Below are positions 21,836 through 33,303 of a DNA stretch of 64,000 bases, piece after piece (the first letter of the stretch is position 1; each line of letters starts with the position of its first letter). The stretch spans positions 115,594,387 through 115,658,386 of the forward strand of contig OX578146.1 of assembly GCA_951213105.1 (NCBI GenBank), in the 5' to 3' direction. Below the pieces are notes generated by a model. The model did not search any database. It had not been told where the DNA came from and saw only the letters and a list, made by a program, of their open reading frames with translations. The stretch comes from Amaurobius ferox (taxonomy: Eukaryota > Arthropoda > Arachnida > Araneae > Amaurobiidae). A program made the translations under genes and the position numbers.

Positions 21836-22556
21836 AATGGTATTCTTACAGTAGATACTTATATTCTTTCCAAGATATTGAATTTTCTTCAATTAGTCGT
21901 CATTCTCATTGATTTGGCGTCAGTTTTATCCATTTGCCGAGAGTTTCGTTAATTTAGCAACATTTAAAAATGCCGCCAAGTTGACGACATTCCGCTAAAT
22001 TCGTCGTCAAAATCTCGCCAAGCGTTATGGACGGAGAAATAAGTTATTCTTACTGATAAATGACTTTTGGCGTTCAAATACAAAAGAATTACTCAATCTT
22101 TTCTCGTGAATGGAACGAGTTACATCCATGAGAATGATGTCACCAAATTTGTCGCATGATATTACATATGAAAAGTAAACATGTTTTTCAACAGTTAATA
22201 CATTTTTTTTATTTATGGGATTTTTTTGATAAATTTATTTGAAAAATGTGCAATATCTCGAGAACGGTTCATGCTAGTGTTTGCTGGTTATCATGCTAGT
22301 GCTAAATTTTATGTCAATCGTTTTCTAAGGAAAAATTACGTAAGAAATGTCGATTTGCAAAACTTTATTAAAGGTTCTGACTTTTTGATCATTTTTTCAA
22401 AATTTCACTCAAAAATTTAGGGGAGTTCTGAACATTCGATTGTGTTTTAAAACAATAGGGTTGGATTTAAAACAATGCATGGATTGTGATTTTTGTACCA
22501 AATTTTATTCGAATCGCTCCATTCGTTCGTGAGACATCGTCTCCGAAGACTCACTG

Positions 22557-22588
<32 letters not shown>

Positions 22589-22601
22589 ACACACACACAC
22601 A

Positions 22602-22663
<62 letters not shown>

Positions 22664-22828
22664 GACACACCCACATACACCTTTCACAACACAGAGAGAG
22701 ACCTCACCTCAGAAATGTTCGATTCGTGATCACGCTTGCTTAAAACGTGCTCTCCCGTCGAAAACTCGAATTCGCATTTTCGACCCCGTCACAATACTTT
22801 GCTTATACATTATGTATATAAGGAAAGT
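21769..22828 (-). mobile_element. element H copy (inner minus-strand insertion)
   Basis: A complete copy from TCTGATG to the terminal palindrome ending AAGGAAAGT. Includes the internal GTCGCCAACTTGGCGAC-type palindromic region (here diverged, 21965-22025), CTCGAGAACGGTTCATGC, and a long CA tract. It sits in the A tract after TTTGCAG of the outer element, and the outer element resumes after it at AAAAATAGTTTATTTTTATA. Confidence 0.9.
22557..22682. repeat. long CA microsatellite
   Basis: (CA)n with single T interruptions, inside element H at the position of its usual microsatellite. It produces spurious TH/CV repeat frames on both strands. Confidence 0.95.
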
Positions 22829-22925
22829 AAAAATAGTTTATTTTTATAGTAGATACCTATATTCTTTCCAAGATATTGAATTTTCATTAATTAGTCGTCA
22901 GTTTCATCGATTTAGCGTCATTTTT
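22829..22925 (-). mobile_element. outer element H, middle part
   Basis: Interior of a minus-strand copy (GATACCTATATTCTTTCCAA, TTAGTCGTCAGTTTCATCG, GCGTCATTTTT) between the inner minus copy and a plus-strand copy. Together with 21561-21628 and 23859-24624 it makes one element of about 0.9 kb. Confidence 0.85.
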
Positions 22926-23858
22926 ACTTTCCCTATATACATCACGTATAAGGAAAGCATTGTGACGGGGTCGAAAATTCGAATTTGAGTTTTCGACGGG
23001 ACAGCACCTTTCAAATATCCGTGATTAAGAATCGAACATTTTTGAGCTGATGTCTATCTGTGTGTGTCAGTGAGTCTGTGGAGACGATATCTTACGAACG
23101 AATGGAGATATTCGAATGGAATTTGGAACAAAAATCACAATCCGTGAATACTTGAAGCCTATTGTTTTTAAACACAATCGAGTGCTCAGAACCCCCCTAA
23201 GTTTTCAAGTGACATTTTGAAAAATTCATCAACAAATCAAAACCTTTAATAAAGTTACGCAAATAGATATTTTTTATGTAGTTTTTCCTTAGAAAACGAT
23301 TGACACAAATTGTAAAACGCTACCATTAACCGTTCTAGAGTTATTGTACATTTTTCAAATAAATTTATCAAAAAATCAGGTAAAATAAAAATGATTAAAT
23401 ATTTAAAATATTTAAATATTAACTCTTAAGAAAGATGTTCACTTTTCATATGTAATGTTATGCAATACATTTGGTGACATCATTCTCGTGGATCTAACTT
23501 GTTCCATTCACGAGAAAAAATACTTTCAGTAATACTTTTGTATTGGAATGCCAATAGTCATTTATCTGCTGTAAGAATAACTTATTTCTCCATCCGTAAT
23601 TTTTCCTAAGATTTTGGCGACGAATTTGGCGGAATGTTGCCAACTTGGCGACTTTTTCAAATGTTGCCAAATTAACGAAAATCTCGCCAAATGGATAAAA
23701 ATGATGCTACATCAATGAAAATGACGACTAATTGAAGAAAAAATTAATACCTTGGAAAGTATATATGTATCCACTATCTAAGAATAACAATTTTTTAACT
23801 GTAAAAGTAGTAAATTCATTGCATTATATAAGGAAATTCATGTGCTGCCCATATCAGA
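22926..23858 (+). mobile_element. element H copy (plus strand, inserted into another H copy)
   Basis: Starts ACTTTCCCTATATAC and ends TGTGCTGCCCATATCAGA. Flanked on both sides by TTTTT, and the host sequence either side (GCGTCA ... ATCAATTTGGCGAG) joins as in intact copies (GCGTCATTTTTATCCATTTG). This defines both ends of element H to within the T tract. Confidence 0.92.
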
Positions 23859-24624
23859 TTTTTATCAATTTGGCGAGTTTTTCGTTAATTTGGCAACATT
23901 TAAAATAGTCACTAAGTTGGCGACATTCCGCCAAATTCGTCGCGAAAATCTCGCCAAGCGTTATGGACGGAGAAATAAGTTATTCTTATAGCAGATAAAT
24001 GACTATTGGCGATCAAATACTAATATATTACTCAAAGTACCTCTTCTTATGAATGGAACGAGCTAGATCCGCGAGAATAATGTCACCCAATTTATCGCGT
24101 GATAGTTCATATGAAAAGTGAACATGTTTCTCAACAGTTCATATATATTTTAATTTATGGGATTTTTTTATAAATTTATTTGAAAAATGTACAATATCTC
24201 GAGAACGGTTCTTGCTAGCGTTCTAAAGTTTATGTCAATCTTTTTTTATGAAAAAATTACATAAGAAATGTCTATTTGCGTAACTTTATTAAAGGTTTTG
24301 ATTTTTTGATGATTTTTTCAAACTTTCGCTCGAAAATTTAAGGGATTCTAAACATTCGATTGCGTTTAAAAACAATAGGCTTCCAGTATTCACAGATTGT
24401 GATTTTTGTAGCAAATTTCATTCGAATCGCTCCATTCGTTCGTGAGATATCGTCTCCACAGACTCACTGACACACACACACTCACTGACACACACAGACA
24501 TCATCTCAAAAATATTTGATTCGTGATCAGGGATGCTTGAAATGTGCTGTCCCGTCGAAAACTCGAATTCGAATTTTCGACCCGTCACAATACTTCCCTA
24601 ATACATTATGTATATAAGGAAAGT
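23859..24624 (-). mobile_element. outer element H, right part
   Basis: Continues the interrupted minus-strand copy from ATCAATTTGGCGAG to the terminal palindrome ATACATTATGTATATAAGG and AAAGT. After it, repeat R resumes. Confidence 0.88.
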
Positions 24625-24791
24625 AAAAACGGTATCTTTCAGCGTATATCCCAAAGCTTTTCCTACAAATGTATCAAATTTTATATTTTTTATGCAATAG
24701 TTTTTGCGGTACGAAACAAAGAATCTCGTGACATTTGTCAAACAACGGCAGGGGCGGCGTCAGCTACTTTTTCTTTATTATAGAGAGATTC
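24625..24791 (+). repeat. repeat R, copy 3, right part
   Basis: GTATCTTTCAGCGTATATCC, CAAATTTTATATTTTTTATG, TTTTTGCGGTACGA, TTTGTCAAACAACGGC continue the order of repeat R left off at 21560. Confidence 0.7.
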
Positions 24792-25560
24792 GCAGTCTTA
24801 TTAAAATATACAGAACGAAATGTTTTATTTGCGGTTTTAGTCCCTTCAGATGGTCCCGCAGTTGGTTTTTCAGTTAAAATTGCCTTTGTGCAAGCTCTGT
24901 CACTCCGGGCGACTTTATTGCTGCTGATCCCCTAAAACCTAGCTCTCCCTCATTATTTCGTCATGTTTTATCAATGGATAATAAGATAAATGTACAAGCT
25001 GGGTTCGTCCAAGTATTTATTTTACTCAAGATTTATGAATTCAGAGACCGACAACACTCACATGAAAAGAAACTGACCGTTCGCTGCCAGCCTCGTAGCC
25101 GAGCGCACTAACGCCACTGTCTTTCTTTCTCCTCCACTTCTGCCGGCTACGGGGTGAGTGAGTTCTGTCCTCACGAGGCATGTTGTGGGCAGGGTGGGAG
25201 CGGGCGGTAAAGAGGTTGGTTGCAAGGGCAATTGGGACCAGGCCGCCACTGCGGGTTCAAGGTCTCCGTTGCCTCTTTAGGGGACCTTGGGTCCCGCAGT
25301 GGGTGTCCCAGTTACAATTGCCCTTGCGCAACCTCTGCCTCTCCGGGCAATTTTGTTGCTGCTTGTGAAAATATAATATTTAGATTACATATTTATATCC
25401 TAAAATAAATAGGAGTATTTCATCTGATTTATATTGAAAAATAGTTTTACTGATTTGATAAAATTATTTATATATGTATCAAATATTTTCACAAAAATTA
25501 TGAACCGAATTTAAACTTATTCTTGCTACTTGATTATTTTAAAAATATATTTTTATTATA
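24792..25560 (+). repeat. GC-rich interspersed block, inverted copy at 62.5-63.5 kb
   Basis: The block is nearly identical, in reverse orientation, to 62460-63480, including GGTTCAAGGTCTCCGTTGCC, CAATTGCCCTTGCGCAACC and AGCCTCGTAGCCGAGCGC; AT-rich flanks to about 25560 also align. On the minus strand, GGCGTTAGTGCGCTCGGCTA with ACGAGGCTGGCAGCGAA looks like a tRNA-derived head. The small open frames in both copies are due to the shared repeat. Confidence 0.8.
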
Positions 25561-27640
25561 TAAATGAACATCATATAGAATATCATATTCCATGTAAACA
25601 TCATATGGAATTTCACATATTTGTTCTACAATTTCGTAAATTTTCTGGTTAAAACCGACGTTAATAGGATTTCTGTTCCTTATCTATATGTTTCTAAAAA
25701 ATCCTGCATTATTTTTTTTCTTTTTTCAAATAATAGATGGCAGTGTCGTAACTAAATTTGTGTTGCTGTCTTGAACCAAAAGTTTTGTTTTCCTTCTGCG
25801 CATGAATGTCCTTCCTACATGCATTTGACTAACAGTCCCGCCATTTTGTCCAACTTGGTTAACGAGAATAGGGTGAGTTATTGGTGAATTTGTACTATTA
25901 GATTATATTTATGTATTTAATAAATTAAATACCGGTTTTAAAATGACTTATGCTTATTCTTGATTATGTATAATTGCTGTTTGAAATGGCTTAAATGTAA
26001 AAGCGTTGCATATAAAATACAATTTTATATTTTATTTACTTTTAATATAAAACCGTTTGTTTACTTTTAATGTAAAATCATTTGTTTACTTGTATCTTCA
26101 ATTCTAAAATAGTTCTTGTATTACGTTGATATTGTTTCGTTACGAGATTTATAATGTTGCTGTTGAATATAATCTATTTATTTTTTGTACAGTGCATTAA
26201 ATTTTTTGAATATACATTGGATCGAACATACTGCAATTTAAAATTCTGTTGCAAAAATTAAGTGTCGTCCTGAATGAATTTAAACACACATTCATTAGAA
26301 ATCGTTTATCTATAATGTGAATAGCTAAATGGGGGTATTTTCAATTCCTAAAACGTAGTTTTTATTTAAAAAATAAAAAATTTCATCGTTAGACATCCAT
26401 TTTATTTTTATAAATACTATTGTAACTAAGTGTAACATGCAGGTTTTGATCAACTGATAAATTTGAACGATATTAAAAAAATGCAGTTCGAAACAGTATG
26501 TTCAAACTTGATATTTTAAAGCAGACATGCACATTTTTTTAATGTGTAACATCTGTGGTTTAGATAAATCTGTCTAAAATTGGAATGTTGCGAAAAATGT
26601 AAACACTGTAGACACTTATATCTTCGAACCTAATAAGTAAAAATTGTTTACATTTTTATCTATTTTGCAGTAAATGAGGACCATATATGAATGTATAAAA
26701 CTTTTTTCAATATGTTAATATTTTTTTGAAAAACTCAGATTCTGTTAGAGCGAATTTTTGACTCACTTTTCTTACTTTTACTCGAAATATAGTCAAACTG
26801 TAAAAGATAGATTAAAACTGTAAGTGACAAGAATGTTAAGTATAAAATCTAGTTTCTGGATTTATAATTTGTTCTCATAAAGCTTATAGTCTTTTAATGC
26901 ATCGTCCTGCTAAGTTGGAGATTGAACATTCTCAGTTTTTAAACCTTTTAACACTTATATCGCGAAAACTAAAAAAGCCAATTATGTTTTCAAGAAATAA
27001 AGTAATTTTTTACCCTTTGACAGCTCTACAAGAATATATAAATATAATTTGAGTCGAGTTCTTAGTTTGAAATATAGTGGTTATATTTTCGATATATTTT
27101 CATATTGTGAACTAATTTGTAAAACTGTATCTAATTTGAACATTTTTAGTAATTTTAATGGTTGAAAAGTCTTAAGATGACAATCAATCCACAAAAATTT
27201 TTTTAACGTATAGCCTTTTGGCCCCATCAGATTGGAACCTATGTTTTGAGTCAGTGGACCAAGTTGCAAAAATCCTAACTTTGGGCCAGATCTTGCTTGT
27301 AGGCATAATACATTTTTTGCGCGCTGACTTTTACAGAACTGTGATTTTAGTGAACATCTAACGAAAATCCCAATTCAATTAAAAAACCTTGTCCAATTTC
27401 TATATGATGAATAACGTTGACGTTTCTTCAATTTTGCCTATTTGAGGTATGGCTCTATTTTATAAGATTGATCATACATACCGCAAAATTTATAAATTTC
27501 AATAAACTTTTTTTATTTTAATTTATATAAAACTTATAGTTTAAACATATGATTGGTATACAGTGCTATGACTGGCAATTACTTCATTAAATCATAAGTG
27601 ATGACGGTAGATAAAGCTTGTATACATTTATGATTTTATA
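25561..27640. other. AT-rich sequence, no gene established
   Basis: A less AT-rich spot at 25795-25875 has CCCGCCATTTTGTCC followed by GGGTGAGTT, resembling a first exon with a donor (see findings). The rest shows nothing. Confidence 0.4.
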
Positions 27641-27649
27641 TAATATAGT

Positions 27650-28250
27650 ACTGGTGTTTTCACAAAAATTTTCGAATACGAGATTTTGATACCAATATAT
27701 GTTTTTAGGACCTCCTGAACAAGTTTTCACTATTTTTGGAGTGGTGTCTGTGGTCGATTATTTGTGTGCACGATAGCAACCACAAATATTAACGGATTTT
27801 TACGAAACTTTATATCCTGCTTTATTATTGAAATATCTAGAACTGAATAAAAAAAAATTCAATTCGAGCAAAAATTTCGAATTTTTTTTTTTTTTTTTAA
27901 CATGGCAGCCTAGGACAAAATGTGACATAATCATGAATATAAGGGTTTATCTAAGGCTTGATGATCACGAGGTTTCAATCATTATTGTGAAAAATAGCCG
28001 CGATGCAATTGTTTATTCGTGGTGTCATTAACCCCCCTCGGGGGGGGGGGAGTTACCCGCCAGTGGGTACAATGCTAAGTATATCAATCGAAAACTTTTT
28101 TCGAGCCCTTTAAAGTAAAGGGTAACACGCAATAATTGTAATCTTTTGATCCCATGATACCGACTTTTTTTTGTAAAATTTGAAATAAAAAAAACTATTT
28201 AAAAACGGAATTTGGTATGAGAAACTCGAGTTGAAGCACATTCTAGTAAA
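27650..28250 (+). repeat. family 2 repeat copy
   Basis: Ordered blocks: TTTTCACAAAAATTTTCGAAT, GACCTCCTGAACAAGTTTTC, CACGATAGCAACCACAAATA, GAAACTTTATATCC, AACATGGCAGCCTAGGAC, a hairpin (CCCCCCTC/GGGGGGGGGG), then TTAAAGTAAAGGGTAACACG. The same order occurs at 29905-30400 and 50355-50725 and, reversed, at 49510-50110. No coding content. Confidence 0.75.
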
Positions 28251-28639
28251 TTAATTTTAGTTTAGTTTTGGAAATATAGAGCATACTTCAAACTTATATT
28301 AAAAGATGACTGTGCAGTAAAATATCACAATGTTTGATATATTTATTCAATGAACTTTTAATCTTTCTAATACATACAACTACAAGCATGTATAATCTAA
28401 TGTATGTATTCAATGTATTACTTTCAGTAGAGAATCCTTTTATAAAATGAAAAAGAAAATGAAGATAACTCAGATTTTCACATTTGAAAGTGAGAAAAAA
28501 ATAGTGGCCATCTGTTGTTCGTTATATATTGATATGAAACATCATTCTTTGCGAATATTTCGAATGATAAAAGTCTGATTATGTGTTGTAATGGACGACA
28601 AGGTATCGGCGGAAAGTTTAGGAAAAAATCCGTATCTCG

Positions 28640-28760
28640 TTAAGTGCTTAACTAATCTACAGATTTTGAAAAGTTTCAAAAACTTGCCAAAAATCGCCAA
28701 GTTGGCGATTTATCTTAATTAATCTTGGCAATTTGTCTAAATTAATCTTCAAGGTCACTG
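28640..28760. repeat. short fragment related to the palindromic core of element H
   Basis: AACTTGCCAAAAATCGCCAAG and TTGGCGATT, then TCTTGGCAATTTG repeat the TTGGCGA/TCGCCAA motif characteristic of element H. Confidence 0.4.
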
Positions 28761-29904
28761 AATTTGTTATCACGGTAAGGCAAAACGTACCTTTAAATTA
28801 AAAAAAATAGTTATCTATGTATTCGTAACAGTATGTCACTTTGGATGCATACATTCGTTTCAACCCGTCACTATACGTCAATACGTCTAGTAAAATACGT
28901 CTAATTGTTCTTTATATATGCTTCCTATTAATACAAATGTACAGTTGCGTCGTCATGGTTTTAATATACAAAGTGTCAGGAAAAAGCATGGATCAGGCCA
29001 ACTAACTCAACAAGTTTTAAGATTATCGTATTCGCTTATTTTTATGCTTTTTGATGATTTTTAACTTGTATTTCTTCACGTTTTTTACGGTTCAATGTGA
29101 TCCCTTTTTAAATTTCGTTTAAGCGAATTCCACTATCTCAAGCTAGTCATACAAAACATTTTTATTGGTAACTGATTTGCTCATTATGAAACTAGCTAAA
29201 CTTAAAAAATATTCCAAATATCATAAATATTAAAATTTTATATTTGAAATATTTTTGCAAATTTCAATTCCAATGTTTTTGATCTAAATTCGCAGTATGA
29301 TGAAAAAATGTGTGAAACAAACTTTTCTTATACTTAGCCTAGTTCCAATGACCGACTTTACGTAGACGGTCCAAAATTTGGATTAGCTTATACCATCGTG
29401 GTTTCTTTTTCTTCAAAGGTCAAATGAAGTGTGAAATCTAGAATTTTTTTTTCGAAAATTTGAAACCATACCATTTGACCATTTCCGGAACCATAGAATT
29501 AAAATATTTGTTCCGATTCTTGTTTGCAGTCTATATTGATACTATAGAATATGCATAATAAATTTGTAAACTACGAATGCGATGCATTCGTGTGTTTGGC
29601 CTGAGTTCGAAAAATCTAGGTTCGAACAGGGGACCTATGCGGTCGTAGCATGCGCTGTCATAAACATTCTACAATGACACAAACGGAATATAAAGAACTA
29701 ACTACTTGTATCTTTTCAAAATGTAACAGTTAGTTGGAATGCACGTTAACTCGAAGTACATAAAATCGCCAAATTAGCTTTTTAAAAAGGTGGCAGGAAC
29801 TATATACTTCGTCGGGCATTTTCAGACAGTTTCAAGTACTATTAATACTAGTTCCTAATTGCTCAAAATATGATCTTGTCGGGTTTTTTTTAGCATTGTT
29901 GCTA
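28761..29904. other. AT-rich sequence, no gene seen
   Basis: No coding motif or structured repeat beyond short AT-rich homopolymers. Confidence 0.5.
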
Positions 29905-30400
29905 CGACATAATTACTTCCTCATGCTATACATAGTATAGAGAAAGTATTGTTTTCACGAAATTTTTGAATTGGAGATTTTAATGCCAATATATGTTTTA
30001 AGACCTCCTGAACACGTTTTGACTATTTTTGGAATGCTGCCTGTCTGTCTTTGTTCGATTTCTTGTGTACACTATAGCGACCAGAAATAATATCAATGGA
30101 TTTTCACGAAACTTTATATCCGACTTTGTTATCGAAAAATCTAGAACTAGATAGCATTATTTTTAAATTCGAGCCAAAACTTCAAATTTTTATTTTAATT
30201 TCATTCTTTTTTATGGTTAGCATAGGACAAAATGTGACATAATCCTGTATAAAGGGGCTTATTTATGGCCCAATGATCAGAAGACTTAATAATTTCAATT
30301 ATTGTTATGACAAATAACCGGGATACAAAAGATTTGGAAGGGAAAAAATGAATTCTGGTATGCGGAATCGATTTAAGACAAACTCCAGTTAAATTTTTTT
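29905..30400 (+). repeat. family 2 repeat copy
   Basis: Begins near TACATAGTATAGAGAAAGTA with a short palindrome, then TTTTCACGAAATTTTTGAAT, AAGACCTCCTGAACACG, GCCTGTCTGTCTTTG, TTCACGAAACTTTATATCC and AGCATAGGACAAAATGTGAC. The start resembles element H, so the two families may be related. Confidence 0.75.
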
Positions 30401-31050
30401 GGAGATGAAAAATCCCATATATATACATTCCTACCTTAAGTAAGAGTTCTGTTCTTCTGGCTTCGAACCCAAACCGTATGCTGTCATAGCCTTGCCATTG
30501 TTAAACATCATATGGCAACACATTAAGAATGTGCTTAAATAGTTGTCAAAATGTAAAATTAAAATAAATCGTATCCAATTACAAATTAACATTAGCACGA
30601 ATTTTCTAATTCAGAACATGTATAAGAATCGAATGATTGATGTAGTCTCGATATAATGTATGACTTGGATCCGGAAGATTTATGGTAGATTCTACAAAAA
30701 TGTTAAGGAGACGGTGGACGTTGAATTCCAACTTTTTAAACTTTTGATCAAATTGACATATGTAAAAATAATTATCTCAAATTTATCATTATTTGCTAAA
30801 TATAATAAAAAAATGTAGATGTAGTTTAATTTTTATTTTAAAAAGTTAAAACAAATAATTTCTAATGTTCTTTGAGCATAAATTTTAATTTTTTTTTTCT
30901 CATAACTTCACATTAGATTTATTAATCTGTTAAATAAGAACAAATTTGTGCATTAATTTCTAAATCCGTCTTTCGGTTATTTAAAAATATATATATTCTT
31001 AAATTAGGAAGTCGATTTTCATCAAAATTTTACGTATAGCTAAGCTTTTC
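30401..31050. other. no gene seen
   Basis: AT-rich; nothing recognised. Confidence 0.5.
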
Positions 31051-31051
31051 T

Positions 31052-31374
31052 ACACGTTTATGTCCCGGCCATTCAAATAGCTTCTCTAAGTCCTCGGACG
31101 AGACGAATGGTCTGGGCTTTCGACACGTTTATGTCATTCCCGGCCGATGCACCACTTCCGGCCACACAGGAAGCTACCATTAGCCTATGGGTTGGTCGTG
31201 TGGTCTGGGCTTTCTACACGTTTATGTCACCCTACCGTCCAAACAGTTACCTTACACCTTTCTGGTAGGTCGGACGGTCTGGGTTTCAACAACAACACGT
31301 TTATGTCAGTTACCTTACACCTTTCTGGTATGTCGGACGTTCTGGGTCTCAACAACAACAACACGTTTATGTCA
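31052..31374 (+). mobile_element. train of four truncated SINE tails separated by one repeated target sequence
   Basis: The 13-bp sequence ACACGTTTATGTC occurs five times (31052, 31123, 31216, 31295, 31361). Between successive copies lie four different retroposon tails: 31065-31122 (AAGTCCTCGGACGAG type), 31137-31215 (a third type ending GTGGTCTGGGCTTTCT), 31230-31294 and 31309-31360 (both the CTTTCTGGTAGGTCGGACG type with CAAC tails). Each insert is 5'-truncated and ends GGTCTGGG-like before the next target copy. Confidence 0.9.
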
Positions 31375-31379
31375 CTTAA

Positions 31380-32150
31380 AGTATTCGAATTCAAAAATAC
31401 ACGCATAATTTTGTTAAAATATATATGTAGAATATATCCTACAAATTTCATATAATTAGGTCAACTTAGACAGATTTTAAATTTATAAAAATCTTGAAAA
31501 TCTCATTCTGAGAAAAATTCATTTCAAAGTACATTTTTGAACGAAATTTTTGATGCATTTACAATCTTCGTCGGTACATAATTTAGAAAGTAAACATTCG
31601 ATTCGAATGCGGTTTTTTCCAATCCATGTAAAATAAAGTGAATAATAATATTGTGGCAATAACAAAATTTGATAATTTTTGTCGTATTTTGCTCAACCGC
31701 CCGCTTAAAATGTGACCGTCCTACACTAGAATATTATTGTCTATTGGCTTTTTTAATTGTAATGTGTGTGTGGTAAACAAACACTTTGCACATTCATCTT
31801 TAATGTTGAATCCTCTTGGCTGATTATTTGTAACTCATTTTTAAAGCTCAATACTACTAATGGTTAATAATAACTAATTATTCAAATAAATGTCTCAACA
31901 AAAACCATTCTAAGTTTTGGTTAAAAGACTTAATAATGGAAATGTTTTATTGCTCGCGCAAACCGACCTTGGCGTTGAAATCTCTCTTGGCGGGTTTGCT
32001 TTTGCGCCTACGGCGCCAAGAATTAGTCGGTTATGATTTAGATTAAGAGAGGTCATACCATCCAGCACTGAAGCCTGAGTAATATCATGGGACCTCAGAT
32101 ACCTTTAATTATCCGCATCAATTGTAAATAAATAAGTTGTAAATAGTGTA
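31380..32150. other. no gene established
   Basis: AT-rich, with a less AT-rich stretch at 31950-32110 containing TTGCTTTTGCGCCTACGGCG. This passes directly into the AATAAA-containing minisatellite. Confidence 0.45.
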
Positions 32151-32322
32151 TATACTCTAATAAACCATATTTGTATATACTCTAGTAAACCATGTTTGTA
32201 TATACTCTCTAATAAACCATGTTTGTATATACTCTAATAAACCATGTTTATATATACTCTAATAAACCATATTTGTATATACTCTAATAAACCATATTTG
32301 TATATACTCTAATAAACCATAA
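32151..32322 (+). repeat. 25-bp minisatellite carrying AATAAA in each unit
   Basis: Seven units of TATACTCTAATAAACCAT plus TTTGTA-type ends, 25 bp each (one 27 bp). Six contain AATAAA and one has AGTAAA, so on the plus strand it is an array of canonical polyadenylation signals. Confidence 0.95.
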
Positions 32323-32680
32323 TTAAAAGTTAATGTACACAGTCAATTACTGACTTATCGTCGGACAGCTCTATTCTGAAAAAAGAAGCATCACTACGAT
32401 TCTTGATTATCCACGATAACTCTTGTGAAACTCCTTTATCGTTATCGTTTTTGTGCGAACCATGGACTAAGAGAAAAGAGATAAAACTTCTGTGGATCAA
32501 ATGCTTGAAATTGCAGTAATGCTTTGAGAATTATATCAAGATGTCATTCATGTTCATAAAGCACCCTTTGTTTTCATTTGACACAACAAAAATGAATGGT
32601 ACTTCGTATATGCATTTTTGATCATTTTTAAATTAAGATTATTGTATTATGGGTATAATTAATTAGTACTCTTTTATCGA

Positions 32681-32734
32681 TGCTAGTACAGGGTTCAAAG
32701 TATTTTATAAATGCTAGTACAGGGTTCAAAGTAT
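32681..32734. repeat. 23-bp direct repeat, two copies
   Basis: TGCTAGTACAGGGTTCAAAG plus TAT occurs at 32681 and 32712, separated by 8 bp. Confidence 0.9.
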
Positions 32735-32739
32735 AGGAA

Positions 32740-33303
32740 GATAAAAAATAAAGCAATTTTGAATGTGTAGGAATATTATTTGTTTCAGTTCTAATTTGCA
32801 TTGCACTGATACTTTATTTATACAAAATTGACAATTTAAATAAATATTTTAGGCCTTTCGCCATAGAGATACATACCACGGGGCACTTGCTTATCTTATT
32901 CCAGCGTTACGTGAATTATTGTCTCAAACGGTGTTGGCACTTCTCGATATGAAGTTTTAACTCCTAACTTTTACCTCCATTTCACGAACCCTTTAACAAA
33001 AGCAGATTCCATGAAGAATAATCCCAAATTCCCTCCATGACGAAAAAATCCATGGAAGGATAATCCCATATCTTTCCCAAATCCTCTTTATTGAATCATT
33101 TGAACATTTCATAAACAAACTGTGAAAATAAAAACTTGAACGATAGCTCCAGAATCGTGTCCAAGAAAGAACTTAACAACGGCGTTATTCTTATTTCAAA
33201 TTTGTTAATTTAATTCATCATTAATTTAATTAATTCCTAAACAATTAAATTATTTGAAACATTATATTATTTAAGTCATTGTGGTACGCTATAATAGCCA
33301 ATT
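32740..33303. other. no gene seen
   Basis: Contains a diverged internal duplication near 33000-33075 (CCATGAAGAATAATCCCA and CCATGGAAGGATAATCCCA). Nothing else. Confidence 0.5.

Noticed and set aside
25058..25408. Overlapping ~62-residue frames, also found at 62591-62819
   Set aside because: They recur because the GC-rich block is repeated; reading frames differ between strands and have no motif.
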